Source: Endomychus coccineus
Lineage: Eukaryota; Arthropoda; Insecta; Coleoptera; Endomychidae
DNA: 64,000 nt
NCBI GenBank assembly: GCA_958510875.1
Contig: CAUEHT010000004.1
Span: forward strand, 644,001-708,000
Direction: 5' to 3'
A model generated the notes under the pieces. That model was given only the letters and a program-made list of their open reading frames with translations. It was not told where the DNA came from and did no database searches. Shown piece by piece: positions 9,946 through 18,827 of this stretch; the first letter of the stretch is position 1; every line of letters begins with the position of its first letter. The position numbers and the translations under genes are program-made.

Positions 9946-10285
9946 GTATATTCTTATTCAGCACATCACGTAAATTCTGAATATGCAATAAAATGGTCAC
10001 TTCCGGTTTCACTTCCGAAGTAACAATGTGTCGAATATATAACCCACTTCCTGTTTAACGGTATATTCTTATTCAGCACATCACGTGAATTCTGAATATG
10101 CAATAAAATGGTCACTTCCGGTTTCACTTCCGGTGTAACAATGTGTCGAATATATAACCCACTTCCGGTTTAACGGTATATTCTTATTCAGCACATCACG
10201 TAAATTCTGAATATGCAATAAAATGGTCACTTCCGGTTTCACTTCCGGTGAAACAATGTGTCGAACCCACTTCCGGTTTAACCCT
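9946..10285. repeat. 115-bp tandem array with paired CTTCCGG motifs
   Basis: Units start at 9946, 10061 and 10176. The third lacks a short TATATAA-containing segment. Each unit contains two ACTTCC(GG) boxes (ETS-like sites) and ends before the younger element's target site. It probably belongs to the terminal region of the older element. Confidence 0.8.
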
Positions 10286-10360
10286 GATGATGATGATGTT
10301 TGACAGTGGTGAGGACACCTTCATGAAGCAGCCTGTACCTTTTGGACCGAAGGTACAGAT

Positions 10361-10366
10361 TGCTTC
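10361..10366. other. Left target-site duplication TGCTTC
   Basis: TGCTTC directly abuts the first base of the left inverted repeat and is repeated at 22576-22581 directly after the right inverted repeat. Six base pairs is the Polinton/Maverick duplication length. Confidence 0.8.
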
Positions 10367-10634
10367 AGTAGGTATGGAGCCACCTTGGGCGGCCAGACAG
10401 AGAGCCTTATCAGATGTAGGCAACCAGTGATACACTCGTGCATGCGCGGTATGCCCAGACAGGTATCGGTAAGTACTGACCCTGTATTACCGGCCTGGGT
10501 AGACGGTGTGGTCTCGCCTCTGACCTCTAGGTGTTACCGGGTAGACGGCTAGGGCTTGATCGTTCAAGGTAGACAGCAAGCAATATGTGAGGTTAGGGAG
10601 AACTTCAATGTAAAGCAGCATCAAAATATTTTTT

Positions 10635-10704
10635 TCTACACACGGGAATCGAACCCGAGAAATGAAATCCAAAGCCGGTTCCTTAACCGCTCAGCTATGG
10701 AGGA
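10635..10704 (-). tRNA. tRNA-like gene in left inverted repeat (probable pseudo-tRNA)
   Basis: Mirror copy of 22238-22307. It has a clear A box (TAGCTGAGCGG) and a perfect B box (GGTTCGATTCC), with a CTTTGGA anticodon-loop-like sequence that would read TTG. The T arm has four pairs, but the acceptor and anticodon stems do not pair well. It is therefore a decayed tRNA or a Pol III promoter derived from one. Confidence 0.5.
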
Positions 10705-10952
10705 ATTGAGAACAAGCGATTTTAATGTTGTAGATATAACCGCGGGGTATCCGGTCTGAGTGCGAGTATATTGCAGTCTATATGATGCAGGTGATTGTTT
10801 TACATAACGTTAGTCATGCAGGTATGTCACGAAGCGAGGTATGGAATGTGAGGCTTCATAGCGCTAGCCCATAGGGGTTTTGAAATAGTGTTGTTTGTAC
10901 ATGTCGTCAGTCACGTGATTTTTGAAAGAGGCGGGTATTCATCGGAGGTATC

Positions 10953-11372
10953 ATGGGAGGGCTGCTGTTCCGTGAATGCATAGATGGAATGTTATACAGT
11001 GTGGAAATGATATCTTCTGCATTTCTCAAACGCGATGTTTATAAGGAAATTACTCTCAAAACGTTTATCCAAGCAGTCTGTACCTTACTTGATTGCTATA
11101 TTACAAAATGCGATTTCAATCATCTTAAACATATATGGAAATTATTTTTAGTATACAAAATGGAGTTGGGAGACTTCAATGGGGTATGGAATGTGAGGTT
11201 ATACAGATTGTTTATGTATGACGTTAGTCATGTGAATTTGAATGAAGCTCACGCGATCTCCAACGAGACAGGTGTGTATGTGAGGTTATACAGAGTGTGC
11301 AGGTATAATGATGTCTATCACGCAGGTCTTCAGCGAGGTATCTACCTTGCAGGAGTCTTCAATGAAATGTGA
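10953..11372 (+). CDS. 139-aa ORF in left inverted repeat, doubtful
   Basis: An open frame starting MGGLLFREC is duplicated exactly in the opposite repeat. Its second half is translated from repeated DNA units (GVWNVRLYR and GVYVRLYRV), which weakens the case for a real protein. Identity in both repeats reflects repeat identity, not selection. No family is recognised. Confidence 0.25.
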   Translation: MGGLLFRECIDGMLYSVEMISSAFLKRDVYKEITLKTFIQAVCTLLDCYITKCDFNHLKHIWKLFLVYKMELGDFNGVWNVRLYRLFMYDVSHVNLNEAHAISNETGVYVRLYRVCRYNDVYHAGLQRGIYLAGVFNEM

Positions 11373-13234
11373 GGTTGTTTGTACATGCCGTTAGTCGCAG
11401 GGTTTTGTCTGAGTTATAATGATATCGTACACGGCGCATTGTCTGCCCCCACAAGTCTTCAATAAGGGTCATAACATCTAACATGTGATAGTTTACAAAA
11501 ATGCTGCTTCTCATAATAGCGATATTATGAAGCGTTTGCAGAAATAACTATTAAATCATCTTATTCAACTTGGAATTATCGTAATGATGCGCGCGATCCT
11601 TCAATGTTAAAGTAGTTTCATAAGTTATCCGAAAGTAATATGAATATATATATATATAATGTTTTTCCAAAATTAGTTCCGAAGTAAAACATAATTCGTT
11701 ATAATATTCATTCATGTATGTTTCATAAATTATCCGATATAAATCAAATAAGTTTATGTCGCAGGTTGAACACTATCATATTTTGCGGTAGAGCTACAGC
11801 TCGCTCGAGCGATAAGAAAGATACGCCGATCACCTTCAAACGCGATGAGAATACTTTATTTTAAATCACACATGTATATATTCGAATCATATTGATTGTA
11901 AATCGCATAATATGATCCGAAATCTAGCTGCTGCTGGGTGTCGCCCAATACAGAATCTAGACGAAGCGGTGTTACGCATCACGATGATTATTCCAACTGT
12001 CTGTACAGCTCGATTGCTATATAACAAAATACATTTTTAATCATCTTAAACATATAGATGTGCTAATATAATTTTTTCAGTATGCAAAAATATACTAATA
12101 AAACATTTTTCATCGACACACACATTTCTTCATAGGATAGTTAGCTTTTTATAAAATTCAAACAATTTCAATGGAAACATATATACGGGGAGGAGTTTTA
12201 TGTAGATCGAGCTCGTTTCCCAACCACCCAAGAGGTAGAACTATGATGAGGAATAGATGAGGATAATAATCATATGAATATCTTCATAAGCGCTAATCTA
12301 TATGACATTCAAACACATGCTTCATAAAAGTCTGAATATTGAGTAGAGCTATAGTATCTTCTTCATAAGCGATCATTATCATCATTCAGACACTTGTTTA
12401 GCACGTGATTCAACAGCCTGGCATCATCGTTCACGAACTATGATGGGCTGATGAGGAATAAAATACCAATAATAATTATATAAATATCTCCATTAGCAAT
12501 CTGTACTATTTTCCTTCACGAGCACGACTTTTACAAACTCCATACGTTCGCGTAAAAGATTATAATGATAAACACATTTTTGTTCATGGGTTTACATAAT
12601 CATATGAATATCTTCATAAGCGCTAATCTATATGACACTTGTTTAGCACGTGATTCAACAGCCTGTCACCATCGTTCACGAACTATGATGGTTCGATGAG
12701 GACTCAAACATTGAACAGATGAATCTTTGAGGTTAAATATCTGCTGTAGAAATTACCCCACTTTTATTACCTTTTATTTGAGAATATCGATATTTCCCAT
12801 GTAACTAACCTAAAGCTATTTTGTATGCAACATTGTTATCATTTGCGAGCCTACGAGGGCCTGTGTGTTGGTCGGGGCTAAATGAATATGTTTGACTATT
12901 ATTACCTGTAGATTTATTTGAGATTCTTCAAGTTTGAGATTGATAACACACACATGAAGAAAGAAGCTTCAACGAATTGATAGGTTATTTATTATTTTCA
13001 TATTCGCTATTCTGAATGTGACAACTTTATCAGCTTCAACACTCGAGATAAGAGAGAATATTTACCGCAAACTGTCTTATAACCACTAGGTACTACATAT
13101 TATAATAATTGAAAAGATAACATAATAATCTGAATCACTTTTGAGGAACATTATATGCAAACAGGTAATAAAACAAAAGTATATTTATATTTATTAATTA
13201 GATAGTAACATAAATTTTTTTTGTTTCTAACTCT

Positions 13235-13270
13235 GAAGCGATATTTATAATTTAGATTACAATCCTGATG
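13235..13270 (-). pseudogene. 36-bp PolB scar (endonuclease VII region)
   Basis: Twelve codons, HQDCNLNYKYRF, are identical in protein sequence to the HNH module of the older element's polymerase, but with different bases. Upstream and downstream sequence no longer matches. The scar lies between the capsid 3' end and the left inverted repeat, showing that this lineage once had PolB here on the minus strand and lost it by deletion. Confidence 0.65.
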
Positions 13271-13471
13271 GGTTGATCCAAGGGACTGTACTTTACCAAA
13301 CGGCTCGTTCAATATTGTAGGTCCTATCTTCTGTTGGCCTATGCTTACGACTCGTTCATTATTGTGATATCTTGCGGGAAAGTGAGAGAAATAAAATACC
13401 AAAAATAATAGTAATAACATTTATTTAGAAAAATACATTTAGAATTAAAATAATAACAGATTCATGGTTCT

Positions 13472-14683
13472 TCACACTAAACTCCGAACTGATCCTGTAA
13501 TTGGAGAATACTCCATTATACGATCGTTAATGATGATGCAATAAGCCCTGGTGTTTTTGGGGAAATTCAGGAAACTTTCCATCTCTAGTTTGACGTCAAC
13601 TGTTGATGACTTTATAGCATCGTTTTGTTTTTAACAGTCAATCACAAAAATTGCTCTATTCTTGAATGCTATATAATCTAACATGGGTTCGCTTATTATT
13701 TTATTTGAAAATGATTTCTGGAAATCATAGTACATCTGGTATGCTTCCACGTATTGCTGGTCGGTGAAATTCAATTTCATTGCTTCATATGGATAACACT
13801 CTGAATTCAAGTATAATTTAACATTTAGCAAGTTTATGTTATCGAAATATGCACTGTGCTTAACAGGATTATTTTTTCGATCAGTTTGGAAAGCTAAAAT
13901 CACATATCTGGGTCGTTTCAAATTCATTGATGTTTTAACAGCCCAAATGTCACGAGTGCTCTCCTTCATCAACGGATTTTCATGCAGATCCCAGCTGCGA
14001 AATGGAATCAAAATAGGCTTCTCAGCACTCAAATTCTCCAACATTTGAAATTTAACCTGATCACTTGGAAACACATGTCGCACTTTTAATGCTATCGTCT
14101 TCACATTTATTTTAGCCCTCTTCGTACCTGTGCTATTGGTATAGCAATCGTTATCGGTTCGAGACCTTATCAAGCGCAGCTTATGTTTTCCACTCAAGAC
14201 TTTGTTATAGTCAATGAATAGACCTAGTAGAAAATTCAACGGTATCCATAAACTGATTTTATTATTGTAGACTGAACTCAATGCATCCTTAAATGACCAT
14301 CCAGAAATAGCTAGAGGTATAGATTCATGTTTGGCATATGTTAGATAAGCTCTGATGGTGCTGACAATACCAGGATCACGTACTTTGTCTATCTCTTTTC
14401 CATTCAATTCATAACTAATATATTCGAAGAGAAACGCTCCGAAATTATTCGTTAGTTTACATTCACCATTATCACTTGCTTCTGGCTGGAATTCTGCCTC
14501 GATGAATAAAGCAGACGATGCCAAATCTACCAACACATCTTGTTGATTGATTAATATCTCAATTTCATCGCTGTTGCCAAAAGATGTTGTGTGTGGATAG
14601 TAGGTATGAGTTTCTTCCCGGATGATGTCTTCAATGAAGTTTGGCTCGTTGAATATTTGAAGTTTTTCCGACATTGTAACCAA
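13472..14683 (-). pseudogene. MCP: Double jelly-roll major capsid protein with one late nonsense codon
   Basis: A 404-codon frame is interrupted by TAA at 13631-13633, so the open part is 350 aa. The frame beyond the stop stays clean for 52 further codons and matches the C-terminus of the 7715-8983 capsid protein. Capsid-family segments present are NNFGAFLFE, KVRDPGIVS, LIPFRSWD, IWAVKTS and RPRYVI. The two window copies are clearly homologous but well diverged. The start may be Met1 (14683) or Met4 (14674). A single point change near the end, with no frameshift, suggests recent inactivation, unless the stop is suppressed or the truncated form still works. Confidence 0.8.
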
Positions 14684-14846
14684 GGGACTTCAAAAAATGT
14701 ATATTTTCCAATGATAGTGATGCAGAAGCAACCTTCTCCTTATTCAATGACAGTGATGCAGAAGCAACCTTCTCCCTCGAGCTCGTTGTAGATAATGACT
14801 GATGACCACTATGGAGATGTCTTTTATTGCTAAAATCCAAACCCAT
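14631..14846 (-). CDS. Micro-ORF between penton and capsid genes, second copy
   Basis: A 71-codon frame overlaps the capsid start by 53 nt. Near its C-terminus it carries LENIHFLKSLGYNV, comparable with the terminal helix of the 7566-7712 micro-ORF in the same syntenic place. An internal 36-bp direct duplication repeats EKVASASLSL. The last 12 codons probably read past the ancestral stop. Function is unknown; a small capsid-associated protein is the simplest guess. Confidence 0.5.
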   Translation of the reverse strand: MGLDFSNKRHLHSGHQSLSTTSSREKVASASLSLNKEKVASASLSLENIHFLKSLGYNVGKTSNIQRAKLH

Positions 14847-14926
14847 GTTCTCAAGCGATGGCTACTGCAACCTTCTCAGCTGAATTCCTTTCATATAATG
14901 AGTGGTGGTGAGTATTGGATTATTAT

Positions 14927-15670
14927 TTATTGTTGTGAGGTATAATCCCTAACGATCTTTTTCAATTCCAATCGTATAATAATTTCTTCTCCACGAAAAT
15001 TTACCGGTTTCCAATTCTGATCTAGAATATTCAGTGTGATGTTATCGAAGGACGTCTTGCTGATGACCGGTAGATAAATAAGATTCTTCGGCTCTATATC
15101 AATGGAAAACCCAGGTGGTACAAGAGGTGAGAACTCATATATCGTATGAGCTATCTTATTGTTATAATATGCTCCTGCGGTTAAGTTACACTCTACGCGT
15201 ATAGTTTGAACTTTGATTATGTTTATAGGTCGATCAGATACGTGTAGTTCGCGAGATGTCAATTTCTTTTTGCTGAATCCCAACAGTTCGCTTATACTAT
15301 CTTTAGGAATAAAATTCACTTTAAAATCACTCTTCAGCTCTGTGTGTAGAGTGTTGTTGTTAGATTTTATTGATAATTTCCGGCCACGCTCTTCTTGCTT
15401 CACTCCTATCCCACAAACTGTACTTTGTATGAAATCTTCGATATCTGTCAACTCGTAGGACCCCGTAGGTATAGTAACTACTTTTTCCTCACCCTTCACA
15501 TCTTCATAATAAAATTTATTAAAACCTTCTTCAATGTTCGGGATGCTATTGTACGTATGCAAACCAACAAGTGCAATAGAATAATATGAATGAGGATCTA
15601 GTTCTATAGGTGGGTGAAAATCTACAGATAAGCGGGAGCTCTTACCCGTGATAGTGAACGTCTGAGACAT
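14927..15670 (-). CDS. Penton-like minor capsid protein, second element
   Basis: A 247-aa protein when started at MSQTFTITG (15670). The open frame extends upstream to 15694, but the start is set by the TATAAATA at 15697-15704 and the deduced transcription start near 15674. It is homologous to 6858-7556 throughout (TYNSIPNIE, IPTGSYELTDIE, NNNTL, LLGFS, INIIKV, NFRGEE). The frame is intact. It is followed downstream by the micro-ORF and capsid gene, the same order as in the older element. Confidence 0.75.
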   Translation of the reverse strand: MSQTFTITGKSSRLSVDFHPPIELDPHSYYSIALVGLHTYNSIPNIEEGFNKFYYEDVKGEEKVVTIPTGSYELTDIEDFIQSTVCGIGVKQEERGRKLSIKSNNNTLHTELKSDFKVNFIPKDSISELLGFSKKKLTSRELHVSDRPINIIKVQTIRVECNLTAGAYYNNKIAHTIYEFSPLVPPGFSIDIEPKNLIYLPVISKTSFDNITLNILDQNWKPVNFRGEEIIIRLELKKIVRDYTSQQ

Positions 15671-15673
15671 GAT

Positions 15674-15704
15674 TGATGAAAACTTCATCAACAATCTATT
15701 TATA
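15674..15704 (-). promoter_or_regulatory. Late-type promoter of the second penton gene
   Basis: TATAAATA at 15704-15697 (minus) is followed 30 nt later by TCAATC with start A at 15674, only four nucleotides before the ATG at 15670. It mirrors the layout at 6820-6858. Confidence 0.55.
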
Positions 15705-15706
15705 TA

Positions 15707-15946
15707 CTAATAAATGTTAGTCGACCACAACTGAAGAGTTAGAGAGGAATTCCAAATATAACTGGCTACAATTATAAGTGTTATATTGCATGAAATATCG
15801 TGTAGACGGCAAGCTTTATCGAATGAATTGATACCCTGAATCTCCTCAACCGTTCTTCTTATTTTGCCCCTGGTATTGATTTGAAGTTCAAACGGGAGCT
15901 TGTTTATAAGCGTATTGAGAACAACTTCTCCCACGCACGCTTCCAT
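15707..15946 (-). pseudogene. Phospholipase-A2-like domain remnant
   Basis: A 79-aa frame contains NKLPFELQI followed by GIN and DKACRLHDIS, which match the flanks and the catalytic His-Asp helix of the parvovirus-type PLA2-like family found in arthropod viruses and virus-like elements. The calcium-binding glycine loop expected between LPFEL and the HD helix is missing, and the conserved Tyr after HD is absent, so the enzyme is probably inactive here. In viruses this domain helps the particle leave the endosome; here it is only a relic. The promoter is the TTAAATAA/TCAGT pair just upstream. Confidence 0.5.
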
Positions 15947-15950
15947 ACAG

Positions 15951-15984
15951 ACTGATGAGAATTCAAGATTGCACCGTTATTTAA
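15951..15984 (-). promoter_or_regulatory. Late-type promoter of the PLA2-like gene
   Basis: TTAAATAA at 15984-15977 (minus) and TCAGT at 15955-15951 (start A 15953) are spaced 31 nt apart. The ATG at 15946 is seven nucleotides on. The TATA box is weaker than in the other copies. Confidence 0.45.
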
Positions 15985-16254
15985 CGAGGGGTGGGAGGAA
16001 GACCAAAGATCTCAAAATATTTTTTTTTATTAATTATCTCAATACAAAAGACTTAAGTATAATCTTAACAATATATGTTTCAAATATCTCAATCTTGACT
16101 CTTGATTCATCGTCCTAGTCGTATTGCATATTCCTACCCCTTCCACCTATATTGAAGTCCTTTTATGTATGTTCGACGCTGGTAAAAGTTCTTTCTTCTG
16201 TGCTCATGAAGCTCATGAACAACTTGTTTTCACTCATCTTATCAATGTGGAAAT

Positions 16255-16899
16255 CTAGTGTAGAATTAATTTTTTGGGTATATCCACAGGATTTGGAGAT
16301 ATACGTTTCACAGAGGCCTGCTTTGTTGTTGTGGATGATGAGGGTCTCTTCTTAGAAGGTTCCACAGATGTCATCCGTCGTTCTAACGCCTCCACTTTAC
16401 TAGTAATGTCATTTAGACGCATGTTCATACTGTTAAATGTGTTATTGATCTCTTCCAATTCATTTCTGTTTTCCCTCACACTATCACTGATTGTTTTATA
16501 CTCTGATTTTATATAGATTCCCATTTCATTATATTTATTCTGAATGTCCATCAGATGTTTATCAATGTTGAGAATAACCTTATCATTCGTTAAGTTATGT
16601 TCATCCAGATCCTTGTTGATATCTTTGATCAAATTATCAACCCTAACATTGAAGGTATCTTTAAGACTGGTTTCCGTTTTCAGATTCAGTTTGTGTGTTA
16701 ATTTATCAACATATACTTTATTTGCAACATCTCCATCATCATTCGGTGATTTTACGTTACACAATCTACGATTTTCCATATCATAACTTCCATCGCTCGT
16801 TAGGAATAATCCTTGTCCGTGAACTTGTTTGAAATTATTATTAAATACATTTGTATCATATATCCACATGGAAGAGGAGGCTCTGCCAAACTTATCCAT
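16255..16899 (-). CDS. Fibre-like protein with trimeric coiled coil
   Basis: A 214-aa protein starting MDKFGRASSS (Met4 of the frame that opens at 16908). Residues about 30-60 contain MENRRLCNVKSP...DVANKVYVDKL, the pattern seen in phage and virus tail-fibre shafts (N-x-R-I/L-x-NV-x-x-P ... D-A-x-x-K-x-YVD). A long heptad-rich coiled coil (about 65-170) and a Ser/Lys/Pro-rich basic tail follow. The short N-terminal DKFGR segment is the likely virion anchor. It overlaps the end of the preceding gene by 8 nt. A receptor-binding or vertex-fibre role is inferred from architecture. Confidence 0.6.
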   Translation of the reverse strand: MDKFGRASSSMWIYDTNVFNNNFKQVHGQGLFLTSDGSYDMENRRLCNVKSPNDDGDVANKVYVDKLTHKLNLKTETSLKDTFNVRVDNLIKDINKDLDEHNLTNDKVILNIDKHLMDIQNKYNEMGIYIKSEYKTISDSVRENRNELEEINNTFNSMNMRLNDITSKVEALERRMTSVEPSKKRPSSSTTTKQASVKRISPNPVDIPKKLILH

Positions 16900-17872
16900 T
16901 GAAACCATCTTTATAACTGTGATGAATTTGTCTTACACCTGGTTTTTGTTCAATTACCCCTGCCTCTATCAATTCTTCTATTATAGAGATTATCTCATTA
17001 TGGTTACCGGTATGCGAGGATGCAACAAGAAGTCTCAGTCTATCCACCATTTCGTTAACGTCATCCCAAAAAATATATTCCATAGGCTTCTCGTTATATT
17101 CAAGCATATCATTTTTGATATATGCACTTCCAGTGTATGTTTTGGCTCTGGGTCTTTTCATGGAATTAATCAAAGGTTTCAGTACATGTTTGTATTTCAC
17201 TGTGTATCTTATTCGATCAGCTGGATCGTTATTACGTCTATGGGCACTAGTCATTTCCATCATTTGACTGTAATTTTTCCCATCTTCCGCAGTGTAAGTA
17301 TCAGGTAGAACATCTTTGTAAAATATCAAATTATACAGTCCTGTGGTACCTTTGAACGGAGTACCCTTGATAATTATATTACTCTCACTATCAATTTCTA
17401 TAGGTTGATTACCCATGAACCATTTGTCTAAAGTTGAATTATATTGCAAACCCATTTTATCATCATATCTCTTAACATCATCATCCAATAGGAATCCTTC
17501 CAAGTAATAACGTGCTAATGTGGGGTATTGTTGCAGAAACTCCTCTGTAACCGCTGCATTATCTTTCTTATGTTTTCTGAATTCTTCACGAATCTGATCG
17601 ATAGTAGGTTCGGGTGTAAACACATCCTCCTCAGTATCTTGGGGGTTATATACGAATTCTTCACCTTCAGTTACAATATTTGGGATTGGTATGTTCTCCA
17701 TTTGTGTTGCTGTAGAAACAATACTTTTAGGTTTAACCAACGAATTTTGTTTGATTATTTCAGCATTTCTCGCAATTTCCTCGAGAGGTTTAGATACATT
17801 CCTGAACATATTATCTAGAATCTCATCATTTTCAGCTTTACCCAATTTCACAGCCATATATTTTTTCCTCAC
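16892..17872 (-). CDS. Conserved virion-cluster protein, DUF8207-like
   Basis: At least 326 codons. It resembles a family abundant in arthropod genomes next to these capsid and ATPase genes, often listed as DUF8207. Visible marks are RKKYMAVKLGK near the start, a TPEPTIDQI region, GTPFKGTTGLYNLIF near the middle, and EYIFWDDVNEMVDRLRLL with GNHNEIISIIEEL near the end. The frame is open upstream to about 17955 without an ATG. A TATA/TCAGC promoter points to the ATG at 17937, which is in a different frame and joins the main frame only across an indel near an A-rich run (about 17915-17925). It is therefore probably frameshifted close to its start. The function is unknown; a structural role is likely from context. 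Confidence 0.6.
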   Translation of the reverse strand: MRKKYMAVKLGKAENDEILDNMFRNVSKPLEEIARNAEIIKQNSLVKPKSIVSTATQMENIPIPNIVTEGEEFVYNPQDTEEDVFTPEPTIDQIREEFRKHKKDNAAVTEEFLQQYPTLARYYLEGFLLDDDVKRYDDKMGLQYNSTLDKWFMGNQPIEIDSESNIIIKGTPFKGTTGLYNLIFYKDVLPDTYTAEDGKNYSQMMEMTSAHRRNNDPADRIRYTVKYKHVLKPLINSMKRPRAKTYTGSAYIKNDMLEYNEKPMEYIFWDDVNEMVDRLRLLVASSHTGNHNEIISIIEELIEAGVIEQKPGVRQIHHSYKDGFNG

Positions 17873-17937
17873 AACGTTTGCTAACTCCCAAATTTTTTCT
17901 TCAATTGTTGTTTTTTCTTTAGCACACCCACGTCCAT

Positions 17938-17975
17938 GCTGAGCGGGTTGTCTATTTCAAATGAAAGTATATATA
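17938..17975 (-). promoter_or_regulatory. Late-type promoter upstream of the DUF8207-like gene
   Basis: TATATATAC at 17975-17967 (minus) precedes TCAGC with start A at 17940, and an ATG follows at 17937. It sits in the 43-nt gap after the ATPase stop. Confidence 0.45.
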
Positions 17976-17979
17976 CATG

Positions 17980-18672
17980 TTAGATATATATATAACTATC
18001 AAAACCCTTGCGATAACGTCCTTTGTTCATATCACAGTCTTTGTTTATCATAAGGAATCCATATTTATCTTTCCAACATACGCTACATATCTCTTTGAAT
18101 TTTTCGAGTGACATGTCGGTACTTACATGATCGGTGAATATATGTTTCAAATTGAGTTCATCCTGTTTGAAAATAATCAAGCAATTGGCATTGTCGCGCA
18201 ATCCATGTTTTGGACATTTAGCAAAAGACTGACAAAGATAGAAGCTATCAATTGAGTTGTGTCTCCCTCTTGAAAAATAAGCACGAATTTTCTGCTGTTT
18301 CTCAAACATCACGTCATCGAATATTATGATTGAATTAGGTCTCGCTTCTGTGGGGTCTATGACCTCATCACTTTCGGTACAAGGAAAATATCCAAGCCCC
18401 TCAATTTTCTTCAATGTCTCCTTTAGTAACTGGTATTTTGGTTGGTGTAAAGACTTTGAATATATGTACACGTTTTCAAATTTCAGGCCGTTAGCATCTA
18501 ACAATAGAGATAACATCACATTTGTTTTCCCACAATTACTTGGACCACAGATTATTGTTCGTAGAGTATTAGGCAGCAAAGAGCTGTGACGTTGTGGTTG
18601 TTCAACATTCTCATTGCTTGAGCCTAAGTTCATAATACTCAACGAGTCTTTTTGCTTAACAATCTTCATCAT
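17980..18672 (-). CDS. FtsK/HerA-type genome-packaging ATPase (A32-like)
   Basis: A 230-aa protein from Met at 18672. Walker A is GPSNCGKT at about residues 43-50, and Walker B is SIIIFDDV. Further family marks are RGRHNSIDSFYLCQSF and RDNANCLIIFKQDELNLKH. This family packages DNA into double jelly-roll virions of Polinton-like and poxvirus-related lineages. The frame opens at 18705, but the promoter places the transcription start at 18698, downstream of that first Met, so initiation at 18672 (or 18669) is preferred. The frame is intact. It is the first gene of the minus-strand cluster and lies next to the tandem regulatory arrays. Confidence 0.82.
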   Translation of the reverse strand: MMKIVKQKDSLSIMNLGSSNENVEQPQRHSSLLPNTLRTIICGPSNCGKTNVMLSLLLDANGLKFENVYIYSKSLHQPKYQLLKETLKKIEGLGYFPCTESDEVIDPTEARPNSIIIFDDVMFEKQQKIRAYFSRGRHNSIDSFYLCQSFAKCPKHGLRDNANCLIIFKQDELNLKHIFTDHVSTDMSLEKFKEICSVCWKDKYGFLMINKDCDMNKGRYRKGFDSYIYI

Positions 18673-18695
18673 GCCTGAAGGCGAATCGAAATCAT

Positions 18696-18728
18696 ACTGG
18701 AACATATGTTAATAAGCATTTGTTTATA
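18696..18728 (-). promoter_or_regulatory. Late-type promoter of the ATPase gene
   Basis: TATAAACA at 18728-18721 (minus) is followed 30 nt later by CCAGT with start A at 18698. This excludes the first in-frame ATG (18705) from the transcript. Confidence 0.55.
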
Positions 18729-18827
18729 TACTAGATGATGATGTTATATTGTGTATGTCTGATCACGCGGTTAGGTGCTCCTACGCTTCTGTCAAAATCA
18801 GGTATCAAATACATGTTAAATAGGTAT

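Larger units (their letters stand above)
10367..13068. repeat. Left terminal inverted repeat (2,702 bp)
   Basis: It matches the reverse complement of 19874-22575 from the terminal AGTAGGTATGG through to TTTACCGC at the inner edge. It contains a tRNA-like gene (10635-10704), a 139-codon ORF (10953-11372), several degenerate copies of a unit holding GTTAGTCA (near 10806, 10895, 11222 and 11390), an internally duplicated segment (about 11080-11130 and 11990-12050), and two copies of a CACGTGATTCAACAGCCTG plus CATCGTTC hairpin block (about 12404-12450 and 12645-12700). No convincing protein gene lies in 11373-13068. Confidence 0.92.

Noticed and set aside
16911..16917. TATAAAG upstream of the fibre gene as its promoter
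   Set aside because: It is only 18 nt from the ATG, so a start 30 nt on would fall inside the coding region.
16829..17308. 159-codon plus-strand ORF
   Set aside because: Antisense shadow of the DUF8207-like gene, with no recognisable content.
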